Positions 11,633 through 22,259 of a DNA stretch of 64,000 nt are shown here, one piece after another. The DNA lies in contig NW_026262690.1 of assembly GCF_021869535.1 (NCBI RefSeq), forward strand, positions 60,582,995 to 60,646,994, read 5' to 3'. The notes below the pieces were generated by a model. That model made no database searches. It saw only the letters and a program-made list of their open reading frames with translations, and was not told where the DNA came from. This DNA comes from Mytilus californianus. Lineage: Eukaryota; Mollusca; Bivalvia; Mytilida; Mytilidae. A program made the translations under genes and the position numbers. Every line of letters starts with the position of its first letter. Within the stretch, counting starts at the first letter, position 1.

Positions 11633-12572
11633 ATACGCCCGTTTACGGGACGTATTATGGTATACCGTTGTACGTCCGTCTGTCCATCCGTCCGTCGTCA
11701 ACATGTCGGATATTAACTCAAAAACGCTTTAACCAATTTGCTTAAAACTTTGGTGAATTGTTAATATCTATTGACGTGAGCTCCCTTTCGTTTTTTATAA
11801 ATTTTAGATTTTACGTTTCCGAGTTATGGGGTTTTATTCATTAAAAAAAGGGGGATTTTCCAGTTTTCGGACAATAACTCAAGAATGCTTTCACCAACTT
11901 GCAAGAAATTTTGGTTAATTGTTTATATCTATTGACATGAGCTCCCTTTGGATTTTTATAAATTTTAGATTTTACGTTTCCGAGTTATGGGGTTTTATTC
12001 ATAAAAAAAAGGGGGATTTTCCAGTTTTCGGACAATAACTTAAAAATGCTTTCAGCAGTTCTCATGAAACTTTGATGAATTGTTTATATCTATTGATGTA
12101 AGCTCCCTTTAGAATTTTATAAATTTTAGATTTTACATTTCCGAATTATGGGGTTTATTCATTAAAAAAGGGGGATTTTCCAGTTTTCAGACAAAAACTC
12201 AAAAATGCTTTCAGCAATTCGTATGGAACTTTGGTGAACTGTTTATATCTATTGATGTAAGCTCCCTTTAGAATTTTATAAATTTTATTTGTTTATAGTC
12301 TGACAACAGATTTACTAAGTATTGCGCAACAGCACAGTGTATTGCACAACAGCAAGAAATCTTTAATTGAATATAAATTCAATTCATATAACCAACTTCA
12401 AGTTCTTTGACTACATTTATTCAGAAACCTATAATAGATGTATGTCAAATATTTAATTACAATCCAAATTCAGACCTGTATCAAGCTTGAATATTGTGTC
12501 CATTTTTGCCCCAACTGTTCAGGGTTAGACCTCTGCGGGCGTATCCAGCTGCGCTCAGCGAAGCAGTTTATT
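11633..12572 (+). mobile_element. E-family element, complete, 940 bp
   Basis: 5' ATACGCCCGTTTACGGGACG (foldback). Three to four ~145-bp units contain TGTTTATATCTATTGA, AAGCTCCCTTT and AAGGGGGATTTTCCAG. Then come ATTGCGCAACAGCACAG, the 3' module, TGCGGGCGTAT, hairpin GCTGCGCTCAGCGAAGC and AGTTTATT. Inserted at GCATTTTT/CTAGTTTC of the A unit. Confidence 0.85.
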
Positions 12573-13108
12573 CTAGTTTCCAGACAATAACTTGTGTTCA
12601 AGTGTATGGATCTCTCTGAAATTGTACTGCAAGGTACCATACCACAAAGGGAAGACTGGGATTGATTTTGGGGGTAATTGCCTCAAAATTTTAGTAATTA
12701 GGGGCCAAAAAGGGGCAAAAAACAAGCATTTTTCTAGTTTCAGGACAATAACTTGTGTGTAAGTGTATGGATCTTTATGAAATTGTACTACAAGGTTCCA
12801 TATCACAAAGGGAAAGCTGGGTTTGAGTTTGGGGGTAATTGCCTTAAACGTTAAGGAATTTGGGGCCAAAAAGGGGCCTAAAAACAAGCAAGCAAGTTTC
12901 CAGACAATAACTTGTGTTCAAGTTTATGGATCTCTCTGGAATTGTACTGCAAGGTACCATACCACAAAGGGAAGGCTGGGATTGAGTTTAGGGGTGATGA
13001 ATCATAAGGGGGTTCAACAAATTTGGGGGAGGGATTTTTTTTCCTTTTTTTCCTCTTTTTTTTCTTTAAAATTTTCCATTTTAAATTTGGTATTTCTGAT
13101 TTATATAT

Positions 13109-14151
13109 GTAGGACTCAAATCTATGGTGGGTTCCAAATCTATGGCAGATTCCTAATCTATGGTAAATGTGACGTCATGCCATCCCAAATCTATGGTAGA
13201 TTTTTTTAAAACCTAATCTATGACAAGTTTTGTAATTTCCTAATCTATGGTGGATTTTTGTTGTTTCCAAATCTATGGCAAATATTGTGCAAACGGAAAA
13301 CAATGCAGTACATTTTGACCAATGACTTCTCTTAAACAAGCGGAAATATACGACAACGGGAGCATGTCTATTAACATTTTTGAAAAAAACATTCCATGAT
13401 GGTTAACCAAAAAAAAAAAACATAAATGATAAATTCATATACCTTAATACAGACTTCAAGATTAAAATGATGAGCTCTGTAAAAAAATAAACATTTTTTA
13501 ATCTGTGCATGGTACCTGTTTAACCCATTCATTAAACCAGCTAATAAGTCCTTTAACAAACATGAAGGCCGCTTTTTATATAAAAAAAAAAGTAAAAAAA
13601 AAGTAAAAAATAAAAATGAACCGTTTGAATTTTCAAATAATATTTATTTTAGGGATATCGTTAATACTTCTTTTTTACTTAATGACGATTTAAATAAAAT
13701 TTGTATCCGGTAATTTAATATTCACTTTATAAACTGTGCCAGCCGTAGACAGTAAATTGCTACTAAAACTCCTTTTCTAAAATATGCGGTACTGAAATTA
13801 GCGGTGCCCTTGTTCATCGCGGGCATCGACCGATACAGCACATTTTGTCCCTCTTCGGGATAATAGGTCACATCTGCATTTAAACCTCCCGCAAATTGTT
13901 GTCAGGGAAATACCTTCACCTTGAATGGTGTTCACATATATGGGTTTCGCCATCGTAAGCGGCGGCGAAGATGTAATATGGCGTTATTCAATTGTGACGT
14001 TACATGTTACTCTTTCACTCAGATCTGCCATAGATTTGGAGAAAACAAAAATCTGCCATAGATTTGAGTTGTTTGGCGTTTGTAACGTCATATTTGCCAT
14101 AGATTAGGAATCTGCCATAGATTTGGAACCCGCCATAGATTTGAGTCCTAC
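13109..14151. mobile_element. K: DNA transposon-like element with ~68-bp inverted termini
   Basis: Starts GTAGGACTCAAATCTATGG and ends with its reverse complement. The two termini match for about 68 bp with about four mismatches. Each is built of copies of AATCTATGG at staggered spacing, and further copies continue inward. It is flanked by ATATAT on both sides where the uninterrupted A body has a single ATATAT. No long reading frame, so it is non-autonomous. Because ATATAT is itself palindromic, the true boundary between inverted repeat and target duplication cannot be fixed. Confidence 0.82.
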
Positions 14152-15162
14152 ATATATAAAAGCAAATAATAATGATATGATTTGAATAGGTAAATTAAAA
14201 AAATTTAAGTTCTTAGACCACATTCATTCTGTGTCAGAAACCTATGCTGTGTCAAATATTTAATCACAATCCAAATTCAGTGCTGTATCAAGCTTGAATG
14301 TTGTGTCCATACTTGCCCCAACTGTTCAGGGTTCGACCTCTGCGGTCGTATCAAGCTGCGCCCAGCGGAGCATTTTATTCTAGTTTCTAGACAAAAACTT
14401 GTGTGTAAGTGTATGGATATCTCTGAAATTGTACTACAAGGTTCCATACTACAAAGGAAAGGCTGGGATTGAGTTTTGGGGTTATTGCTCCAAGGGGGAT
14501 TTCAAAATGTTGGGTGGGGGGGGGATTTTTTTCCCAATTTTTTAAAGGGATTCAAAATTTTTAAAATTTCGAATTTTTGAAAAGTTTCAAGAAGAAATCT
14601 TCAATTGCACAGTATTGCGCAATGGATTTATAAGATCATTGACCACATTTAATTTGTATCAGAAACCTATATTTTGTAAAAAATTTGATCACAATCCAAA
14701 TTCAGACAGTATCAAGCTTGAAAATTGTGTCCAAATTTGCCCCAACTGTTCAGGGTTCGACCTCTGCGGTCGTATCAGGCTGCACTCAGCGAAGCATTTT
14801 ATTTTCAAATTTAAATATGTTGTTTCCTGGGACTTAATAAAGTTCTAGTTCAATTTTCAAGATTTTTGTATTTTTCCTTTTTAAGTTATCGCCATTTTTA
14901 ATATCAGAAAGTGGAATTTTAAAATATTTTACTCTTGTTAGTAAATGAGCTATTGATTGGTATAAACTTCCTTGGACTATTATCTAGTCCTAAGTAATAA
15001 TGTTGAGGGTTTTACTATCATAAGACAACGACCCACAATGAATAAAATAGGTATAAGTTAGTGTTTCCATTTTGAAAATGTTTTACCGAGCGATTACTCG
15101 AGTATAGCTTGGTAAATCCAACGAGTAATCGATTAGTAAATCTTCACCGAGTTGACATCCCT

Positions 15163-16031
15163 ATTAAAAAGGGGGATTTTCCAGTTTTTGGACAATAACT
15201 CAAGAATGCTTTCGCCAACTTGCAAGAAATTGTGGTGAATTGTTTATATCTATTGACATGAGCTCCCTTTCGATTTTTATATATTTTAGATTTTACGTGT
15301 CCGAGTTACAGGGTTTTATTCATAAAAAAAGGGGGATTTTCCAGTTTCAGACAAAAAATCAAAAATGCTGTCAGCAATTCTCATGAAACTTTGGTGAATT
15401 GTTTATATCTATTGATGTAAGCTCCCTTTACATTTTCATAAATTTCTAATATGACATTGAGAATTAATTGAGCTTTAATTTTTATAGTCTGACAACAGAT
15501 TTACTAAGTATTGCGCAATGGCACAGTGTATTGCACAACAGCAAGAAATATTTAATTATACCCCCGCTTTAAAAAAGTGGGGGTATACTGTTTAACCTCT
15601 GTCTGTCCTTCCATCAGTCCATCTGTCAGTCAGTCTGTCTGTCCCATGAATATTTTCATCGCATTTTTCTCAGGAACTACTTGACAAGGATTTCTGAAAT
15701 TTGGTTTCAGGGTTTATATAAGTCAGCTATACTGTGTGATGCATTTTTAGATTCATCACTCAACAACTTCCTGTTTACCGAAATGTTTCGGCGGGGGTAT
15801 CATCAGTGAGCAGTAGCTCACAATTTTACTTGTTGAATATAAATTCAATTCATATAACCAATTTCAAGTTCTTTGACTACATTTATTCAGAAACCTATAA
15901 TATGTCAAATATTTAATACAATCCAAATTCAGACATGTATCAAGCTTGAATATTGTGTCCATTTTTGCCCCAACTGTTTAGGGTTGGACCTCTGTGGGCG
16001 TATCCAGCTGCGCTCAGCGAAGCAGTTTATT
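15163..16031 (+). mobile_element. E-family element, 5'-truncated, holding H
   Basis: Begins inside an E body unit (AAAAAGGGGGATTTTCCAG) without the ATACGCCCG start and runs to the complete 3' end (GCGGGCGTATCCAGC…AGTTTATT). H is lodged at 15558-15832. The sequence just upstream (15068-15160) has two ACGAGTAATCGATTAGTA-like blocks and is unexplained. Confidence 0.75.
15558..15832 (+). mobile_element. H-family element, complete, ~275 bp
   Basis: 5' ATACCCCCGC (15558-15567) folds onto AGTGGGGGTAT. The exact reverse complement GCGGGGGTAT recurs at 15791-15800, followed by the perfect hairpin GTGAGCAGTAGCTCAC (15806-15821) and a T-rich end. The E sequence interrupted by it (TTTAAT / TGAATATAAA) rejoins at a T-T step. 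Confidence 0.82.
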
Positions 16032-16182
16032 ACTAATTATAAGGAAATATCATTGTATTCAAGAAATTCGTATGTTAGTCCATACATATGTAAAATCTCG
16101 TTATTTTTTTACCAAGGAGGATAAATATGATATTTGACATCTCCATAATCTAAAGAATAAGATAAATAATTTTATTTTTTAG

Positions 16183-16672
16183 CCCCCTACACTCTGTCTG
16201 TCTGTCTGTCCATCCGTCAGTCTGGCAAATCAGTTTTCCACACTTTTTTTCTTCATGCTTGAAGATATTGATTTGATATTTGGTATATTGTTTTATCATG
16301 CCAAGTTACAGATCATAATTGAATTTTGTTCAGGTCTGATGATTTTATGCAGAGTAATGGTCTTTGGACTTAGAAAATTCACTCGAATAATCAGTTTTCC
16401 GTACTTTTTTTCATCATGGTTGAAGATATTGATTTGATAATTGTTATATATTTTTATCATGACAAGTTACTGATCAATTTTGGATTTTGTTCTGTCGGAT
16501 GATTTTGTGCAGTTATATGGTCCTTGTGGACTTAGAAAATTCACTCAAATAATCAGTTTTCCACACTTTTTTTCGTCATGCTTGAAGATATTGACTTGAT
16601 ATTTGTTATATAGTTTACACCATGACAACTTATAGATTAAGTTAGCATTTTGTTCCAGTACAATGATTTTTT
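16183..16672 (+). repeat. ~160-bp tandem array, three units
   Basis: Units start at about 16231, 16390 and 16553 with CAGTTTTCCACACTTTTTTT and share TTGAAGATATTGATTTGATA and TGGACTTAGAAAATTCACTC. It is preceded by (GTCT)n and CCCCCTACACTCTG. It lies about 270 bp before eEF1G exon 3. Relation to the other families is unclear. Confidence 0.7.
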
Positions 16673-16939
16673 AACAAGTAAGGGACTATGTATTGCCATG
16701 CAATACTCTAAGAATGCTTGTTTAATTGGACGTGAACAATTATGAAGATATTTAATGTAAAATTATTCATTCAGACAGCATGTCAAAATATCACAACAAA
16801 CTTGTGATGGGACCGAAACTTCAGGCTTTTTAAAATATCAAACACTTGTAAAATAAACTCTTGATCTATACATTAGAAGAATATTAAAAGAATATTAAAA
16901 GAATTTAGTAGATTTATGTTCTAAATATGTTTTTTGCAG

Positions 16940-17022
16940 AAAAAGGATGAAGATGATGATGAAGACGATGATGCACCTAAAGAGAAAGAGGAAAAAGATC
17001 CATTTGCTGCATTTCCAAGAGG
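16940..17022 (+). CDS. EEF1G: eEF1G exon (acidic linker, start of C-terminal domain)
   Basis: Third eEF1G exon, 83 bases. It begins with a run of Asp/Glu (KKDEDDDEDDDAPKEKEEKD) and ends with PFAAFPR plus two bases. The DPFA..P motif marks the entry to the conserved eEF1G C-terminal domain (family PF00647). The acceptor is TTTTTTGCAG and the donor GTAAAA; the exit phase of 2 is completed by the first base of the next exon to give Gly. The acidic stretch is compositionally biased but lies in one frame with its neighbours, so I regard it as coding. Confidence 0.9.
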
Positions 17023-17087
17023 GTAAAAATATTACATATTCTTTTCCTCTTTCCTTTAATAAAAAACACACCTAAAATAGTTTCAAA

Positions 17088-17671
17088 TTAAAGGGGCATT
17101 AGCCACGAGATATAATAAAAATTAAAATATGATTTTTTTTTTGCTTTATCATTAATAAAAGTGATAGTGAAATACTATTTTGCTTTTAGCAGCCAATTTG
17201 GTTCAATTTTGTCAAAATAAGATAAGAAACATCACTGATGAATTATTCACTTGCAAGTGAATAATTCGACCTCATTGAATCCGTATTCATGTGAGTTTTA
17301 ATTTAACCCCGAGTTCGGTTACGCATGTATTCAGCTATTAAAAGGAAAAGAATGTCAACATTGAAAGAGAAACAAGGATGAATCATTTGGTTGATTCGAT
17401 AAACATACTTTTTAACCTACAATATGAAATCAAACCGACCTAGAAAAATCCAATTGCATGTGGACGTTTCTGTTTATATTTATATTTATGTTTATATCTG
17501 GTTATCTCATGGTTAATTAGATGACGTCTAGACAAAAATACACATGAAATGTTGATACATATTATCAAGTCCATGGATTGTTAATTGTTTATTTTAGACT
17601 TTTTGCAATTTGGATATATGTAGTAGTATGTTATAAATCAAATATGAATTTGGCAGCTAATGCGCCTTTAA
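17088..17671. mobile_element. TTAA-bounded inverted-repeat element, 584 bp
   Basis: Ends read TTAAAGGGGCATTAGCCACG and, reverse-complemented, TTAAAGGCGCATTAGCTGCC: about 15 of 16 bases match. TTAA occurs at both edges, as in piggyBac-type MITEs. It has no reading frame. It contains a perfect 28-bp palindrome at 17240-17267. Confidence 0.65.
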
Positions 17672-19380
17672 GTTTTGGTTTTGTTCTAATATTTTGAAGT
17701 TTTAGTCACAAATTAAAATGCTTTTAATCAGTTTTGTGAAGTTGTTTTATTGTTGGTGTTGTAATGCACTTTTGATATTTTTGAAGTATTTAGTCACAAT
17801 TTCAAATTAAATGGTAAAGCATAGATATAGAATTGGTTGAGGAATTTGATCTTGTGCATATTCCATGAACCTAGACAGTTTTTGTCTTGCGAGACATAGG
17901 GATTACAATGCGGTGACTGTGTTAACTATTGATTCAAAGCTTTATATTTGAGAAGGTAGAAGACGTGGATGCTTCATACCTTGTATGAAGATGCCTTGTG
18001 TTATGAAGTTTCCATCTGTCATAAGTCTATTGTCATTGACCTCAGTTTCATGGTTTGGCGACAGTCATGTGAATTTCTCACTTACTATGATCACTATATT
18101 TGGTATATGGGCTCCTTGCAAGGTCTTCATGTCTCAGGGTTCAATTGACCTTGGACCTTATTTCTTGGATCAGTGATGTAGGTTAAATTTACATGGTCAA
18201 GTCAGTATCTCAAAGCAATAGGTTAACTATATTTGTTGTATGGAATGATTGTGACATGTGTATGTCCCACTGGCAGGTCTCTTCTGACCTTGACCTCATT
18301 TTTATGGTTTATTGGTCTATGTTAATTTTTTTCTGATTTGATCTATTTGTCAGATACTATAAGCAATAGGTCAACATTATTTGCTGTATAGAATGATTGT
18401 CAGGTGTATAATTATGTCTGTCTGGCAGGATTCATCTCACTGCATTTTCATAGTTCATTGGTCAATGTTAAAGTTTTCATGGTTATTTTTATACGACTGC
18501 AAAAAAAATTTTGTGGTCGTATATTGGTATGACGTTGGCGGCGTCGTCGTCGTGGTCTGGCGTCGTCAGGCGTCGTCTGAAGACACATTGGTTTTCGCAC
18601 TCTAACTTTAGTTTAAGTGAATGGATCTCTATGAAATTTTACCACAAGGTTCAATACCACAAAAGGAAGGTTGGGATTGATTTTGGGGGTTATGGTACCA
18701 ACAGTAAAGGAATTAGGGGCCAAAAAAAAGCATTTTTGTAACTTCCAGACATAACTTGTGTGTTAGTGTATGGATCTCTCTGACATTGTACCACAAGGAT
18801 CCATATCACAAAAGGAATGCTGGGATTGATTTTGGGGGTAATTGCCCCAAAATTTTAGGAATTAGGGGCAAAAAAAGGGGCAAAAAAACAAGCATTTTTC
18901 TAGTTTCATGACAATAACTTGTGTGCAAGTGTATGGATCTTTCTGAAATTGTACTACAAGGTTCCATATCACAAAGGGAAAGCTGGAATTGAGTTTGGGG
19001 GTAATTGCCGAAACATTTAGGAATTTGGGGCCAAAAAGGGGCCAAAAATAAGCATTTTTCTAGTTTCCAGACAATAACTTGTGTTCAAGTGTATGGATCT
19101 CTCTGAAATTGTACTGCAAGGTACCATACCACAAAGGGAAGGCTGGGATTGATGATGGGGGTAATTGCCTCAATATTTTAGGAATTAGGGGCCAAAAAGG
19201 GGCAAAAAACAAGCATTTTTCTAGTTTCAGGACAATAACTTGTGTGTAAGTGTATGGATCTTTCTGAAATTGTACTACAAGGTTTCATATCACAAAGGGA
19301 AAGCTGGGTTTGAGTTTGGGGGTAATTTCCCTAAACGTTTAGGAATTTGGGGCCAAAAAGGGGCCAAAAAACACATTTTT

Positions 19381-20890
19381 AGCTCACCTGGCCCGAAGGG
19401 CCAAGTGAGCTTTTCTCATCACTTGGCGTCCGTCGTCGGCGTTAACTTTTTATATTTTGAACTTCTTCTAGAGAACTACTGAATGGAATGAAACCAAACA
19501 TGGCATGAATGTTCCTTATGAGATGCTGACCAAGTGTTGTTACTTTGTAGCCGATCCATCATCCAAGATGGCCGCCAGCGGGGGACTTAGTTTAACATAG
19601 GACCCTATGGGAAATGCATACAAATGACTTCTTTTAGAGAACCACTGAATGGAATGAAACCAAACATGGCATGAATGTTCCTTATGAGGTGCTCACCAAG
19701 TGTTGTTACTTTGTAGCCGATCCATCATGCAAGATGGCCGCCAGCGGGGGACTTAGTTTAACATAGGACCCTATGGGAAATGCATACAAATGACTTCTTT
19801 TAGAGAACCACTGAATGGAATAAACCAAACATGGCATGAATGTTCCTTATGAGGTGCTGACCATGTGTTGTTACTTTGTAGCCGATCCATCATCCAAGAT
19901 GGCCGCCATTGGGGAACTTAGTTTAACATAGGACCCTATGGGAAATACATACAAATGTCTTCTTTTAGAGAACCACTGAATGAAATGAAACCAAACATGG
20001 CATGAATGTTCCTTATGAGGTGCTGACCAAGTGTTGTTACTTTGTAGCCGATCCATCATCCAAGATGGCCGCCAGCGGGGGACTTAGTTTAACATAGGAC
20101 CCTATGGGAAATACATAAAAATGTCTTCTTTTAGAGAACCACTGAATTGAATGGAACCAAACATGGCATGAATGTTCCTTATGAGATGCTGACCAAGTTT
20201 TGTTACTTTGCAGTCAGTCCATCATCCAAGATGGCCGCCAGCGGGGGGACTTAGTTTAACATAGGACCCTATGGGAAATACATACAAATGTCTTCTTTTA
20301 GAGAACCACTGAATGGAATGAAACCAAACATGGCATGAATGTTCCTTATGAGGTGCTGACCAAGTGTTGTTACTTTGTAGCCGATCTATCATCCAAGATG
20401 GCCGCCAGCGGGGGGCTTAGTTTAACATAGGACCCTATGGGAAATACATACAAATGTCTTCTTTTAGAGAACCACTGAATGGAATGAAACCAAACATGGC
20501 ATGAATGTTCCTTATGAGGTGCTGACCAAGTGTTGTTACTTTGCAGTCTGTCCATCATCCAAGATGGCCGACAGCAGGGGACTTAGTTTAACAAAGGACC
20601 TATGGGAAATACATACAAATGTCTTCTTTTAGAGAACCACTGAATGGAATGAAACCAAAAATGGCATGAATGTTCCTTATGAAGTGCTGACCAAGTGTTG
20701 CTACTTTGTTGCCGATTTACTGTTCAAGATGGCCACCAGGATATTTTATTAAATAACGGGACCAATATTAATCAATATTTGGCCTCAATCATTACTTGGG
20801 TATCTGTTATGATTTTTATCTATCATTACATGATTTCTAAAACCAAAGTAGAGTCAGGTGAGCGACACAGGCTCTTGAGAGCCTCTAGTT
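19381..20890 (+). mobile_element. B-family element with 166-bp tandem array
   Basis: 5' AGCTCACCTGGCCCGAAGGG folds onto CCAAGTGAGCT. The body is eight head-to-tail units of about 166 bp. It ends TCAGGTGAGCGACACA, hairpin GGCTCTTGAGAGCC and TCTAGTT. It is inserted at the same CATTTTT/CTAGTTTCC site of the A unit as the E element at 11633. Its body differs wholly from the B copy at 3392, so only the ends define the family. Confidence 0.85.
19471..20790 (+). repeat. 166-bp tandem array, eight units
   Basis: Unit starts (GAGAACCACTGAATGG or close) at 19471, 19637, 19803, 19968, 20134, 20301, 20467 and 20632, a spacing of 165-167. Each unit carries ATCCAAGATGGCCGCCA or a close variant and CCTATGGGAAATACATA. 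The units are nearly identical, implying recent amplification or homogenisation. Confidence 0.92.
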
Positions 20891-21190
20891 CTAGTTTCCA
20901 GACAATTACTTTTGTTCAAGTGTATGGATCTCTCTGAAATTGTACTGCAAGGTATCATTCCACAAAGGGAAGGCTGGGATTGAGTTTGGGGGTGATGAAT
21001 CATAAGGGGGTTCAAAAAATTTGGGGGGGGGGGATTTTTTTTTTTTCCTTTTTTTTCTTTTTTTCCTTTTTTTTTTCTTTTAAAATTTTCCATTTTAAGT
21101 TGGTTATTTCTGATTTATATTTAAAAGCAAATAATAATGATATGGTAGGAGATACACACCAAACAGGATGTGTAAATTATTATATAATAA

Positions 21191-21415
21191 GTATTGTGCA
21201 ATAGCAAGAAATTTTCAATTGCACAGTATTGCACAATAGCAAGAAATCTTCAATTGCACAGTATTGCGCAATAGCAAGAAATCTTCAATTGCACAGTATT
21301 GCGCAATAGCAAGAAATATCCAATAGCACAATATTGCGCAATAGCAAGAAATTGTCAATTGTACAGTATTGCGCAATAGCAAAAAATATTTAATTGCACA
21401 GTATTGTGCAAAAGA
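21191..21415 (+). repeat. 35-bp array with ATTGCGCAAT palindromes
   Basis: About six units of 35 bp (AGCAAGAAATCTTCAATTGC then ACAGTATTGCGCAAT). The perfect palindrome ATTGCGCAAT occurs at 21263, 21298, 21333 and 21368; flanking units have one-base variants. It lies between A-body and O-repeat sequence. Confidence 0.9.
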
Positions 21416-22259
21416 AGATACTTCGTATAAATTGCTTATTTCTTGACCAATTTCAATGGGGTTTTATTCTTGACTTCTTGGGGCTCTTTAATATGCCGAA
21501 TCTAACCAAGTATTTAGATTCTTAATTTTTGGTTCAGTTTTCAAATTGGTCTACATTAAGGTCCAAAGGGTCCAAAATTAAACTTAGTTTGATTTTAACA
21601 AAATTGAATTCTTAGGGTTCTTTGATATTCTGAATCTAAACATGTATTTAGATTTTTGATTATGGGCCCAGTTTTCAAGTTGGTCCAAATTGTGGTCCAA
21701 AATTAAACTTTGTTTGATTTCAACAAAAATTGAATATATGGGGTTCTTTGATATGCTGAATCTAACCATGTATTTTGATTTTTGATTTTTGGGCCCCGTT
21801 ATCAACTTTGTCCACATTGAGGTCAAAAGGGTCCAAAATTAAACTTTGTTTGATTTCATCAAAAATTGAATTCTTGGGGTTCTTTGATATGCTGAATCTA
21901 ACCATGTATTTAGATTTTGGATATTGGACCATAATAGGTGAATGTCCAATTTAAAATTTTAAAGTTCTTAGACCACATTCATTCTGTGTCAGAAACCTAT
22001 GCTGTGTCAAATATTTAATCACAATCCAAATGCAAAGCTGTATCAAGCTTGAATGTTGTGTCCATACTTGCCCCAACTGTTCAGGGTTCGACCTCTGCGG
22101 TCGTATCAAGCTGCGCCCTGTGGAGCATTTTATTTTTAGATACTTGAAGCAATATGTCAACTGTATTTGGTGTATGGAATTATTGCATGGTGCACATGTT
22201 GTTGGGCATGGTTCATCTGACCTTGACCTCATTTTCATTGATCATTGATAATGGTTATT

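Larger units (their letters stand above)
11096..14379 (+). mobile_element. A-family element holding E and K
   Basis: 5' ATACGACCGCAAAAAAAAAT, a TCG-rich lead, and ~170-bp body units. E is inserted at 11633-12572 and K at 13109-14151. The end is the usual 3' module, TGCGGTCGTAT, GCTGCGCCCAGCGGAGC and ATTTTATT. Outer-A sequence resumes directly with CTAGTTTC. Confidence 0.8.
9924..14803 (+). mobile_element. A-family element holding I and a second A
   Basis: 5' ATACGACCGCAAAA; body units to 10420; interruption 10421-14379; body resumes CTAGTTTCTAGACAAAAACT at 14380. It ends with the 3' module, TGCGGTCGTAT, hairpin GCTGCACTCAGCGAAGC and ATTTTATT at 14803. The flanks are J sequence on both sides. 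Confidence 0.75.
9813..14945 (+). mobile_element. J-family element, 5' part, interrupted by A
   Basis: Begins AACCGGATTTTCGAAG with foldback partner AAAATATCGGTT, 63 bp after an eEF1G donor site. J sequence runs to 9923 and resumes at 14804 with TTTCAAATTTAAATATGTTG, the same junction that is continuous in the second J copy near 30070. The 3' end was not found; similarity fades near 14945. Confidence 0.65.
18491..22134 (+). mobile_element. A-family element holding B, with C/EBP-like array and O repeats
   Basis: 5' ATACGACTGCAAAAAAAATT with foldback partner. The body units are interrupted by B (19381-20890). Then follow a G-tract, a 35-bp array (21191-21415), four O units (21435-21960) and the complete 3' end at 22134. 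G-repeat sequence of the host I element continues on both sides. Confidence 0.8.

Noticed and set aside
12823..13209. 128-codon open frame across an A body unit and the left end of K
   Set aside because: It crosses two element boundaries and a low-complexity Phe/Ser run; it is a chance frame.
19471..20790. Possible CRISPR array
   Set aside because: Units are 166 bp with no unique spacers, in animal DNA inside a transposon-like element. The 35-bp array at 21191 likewise lacks spacers.
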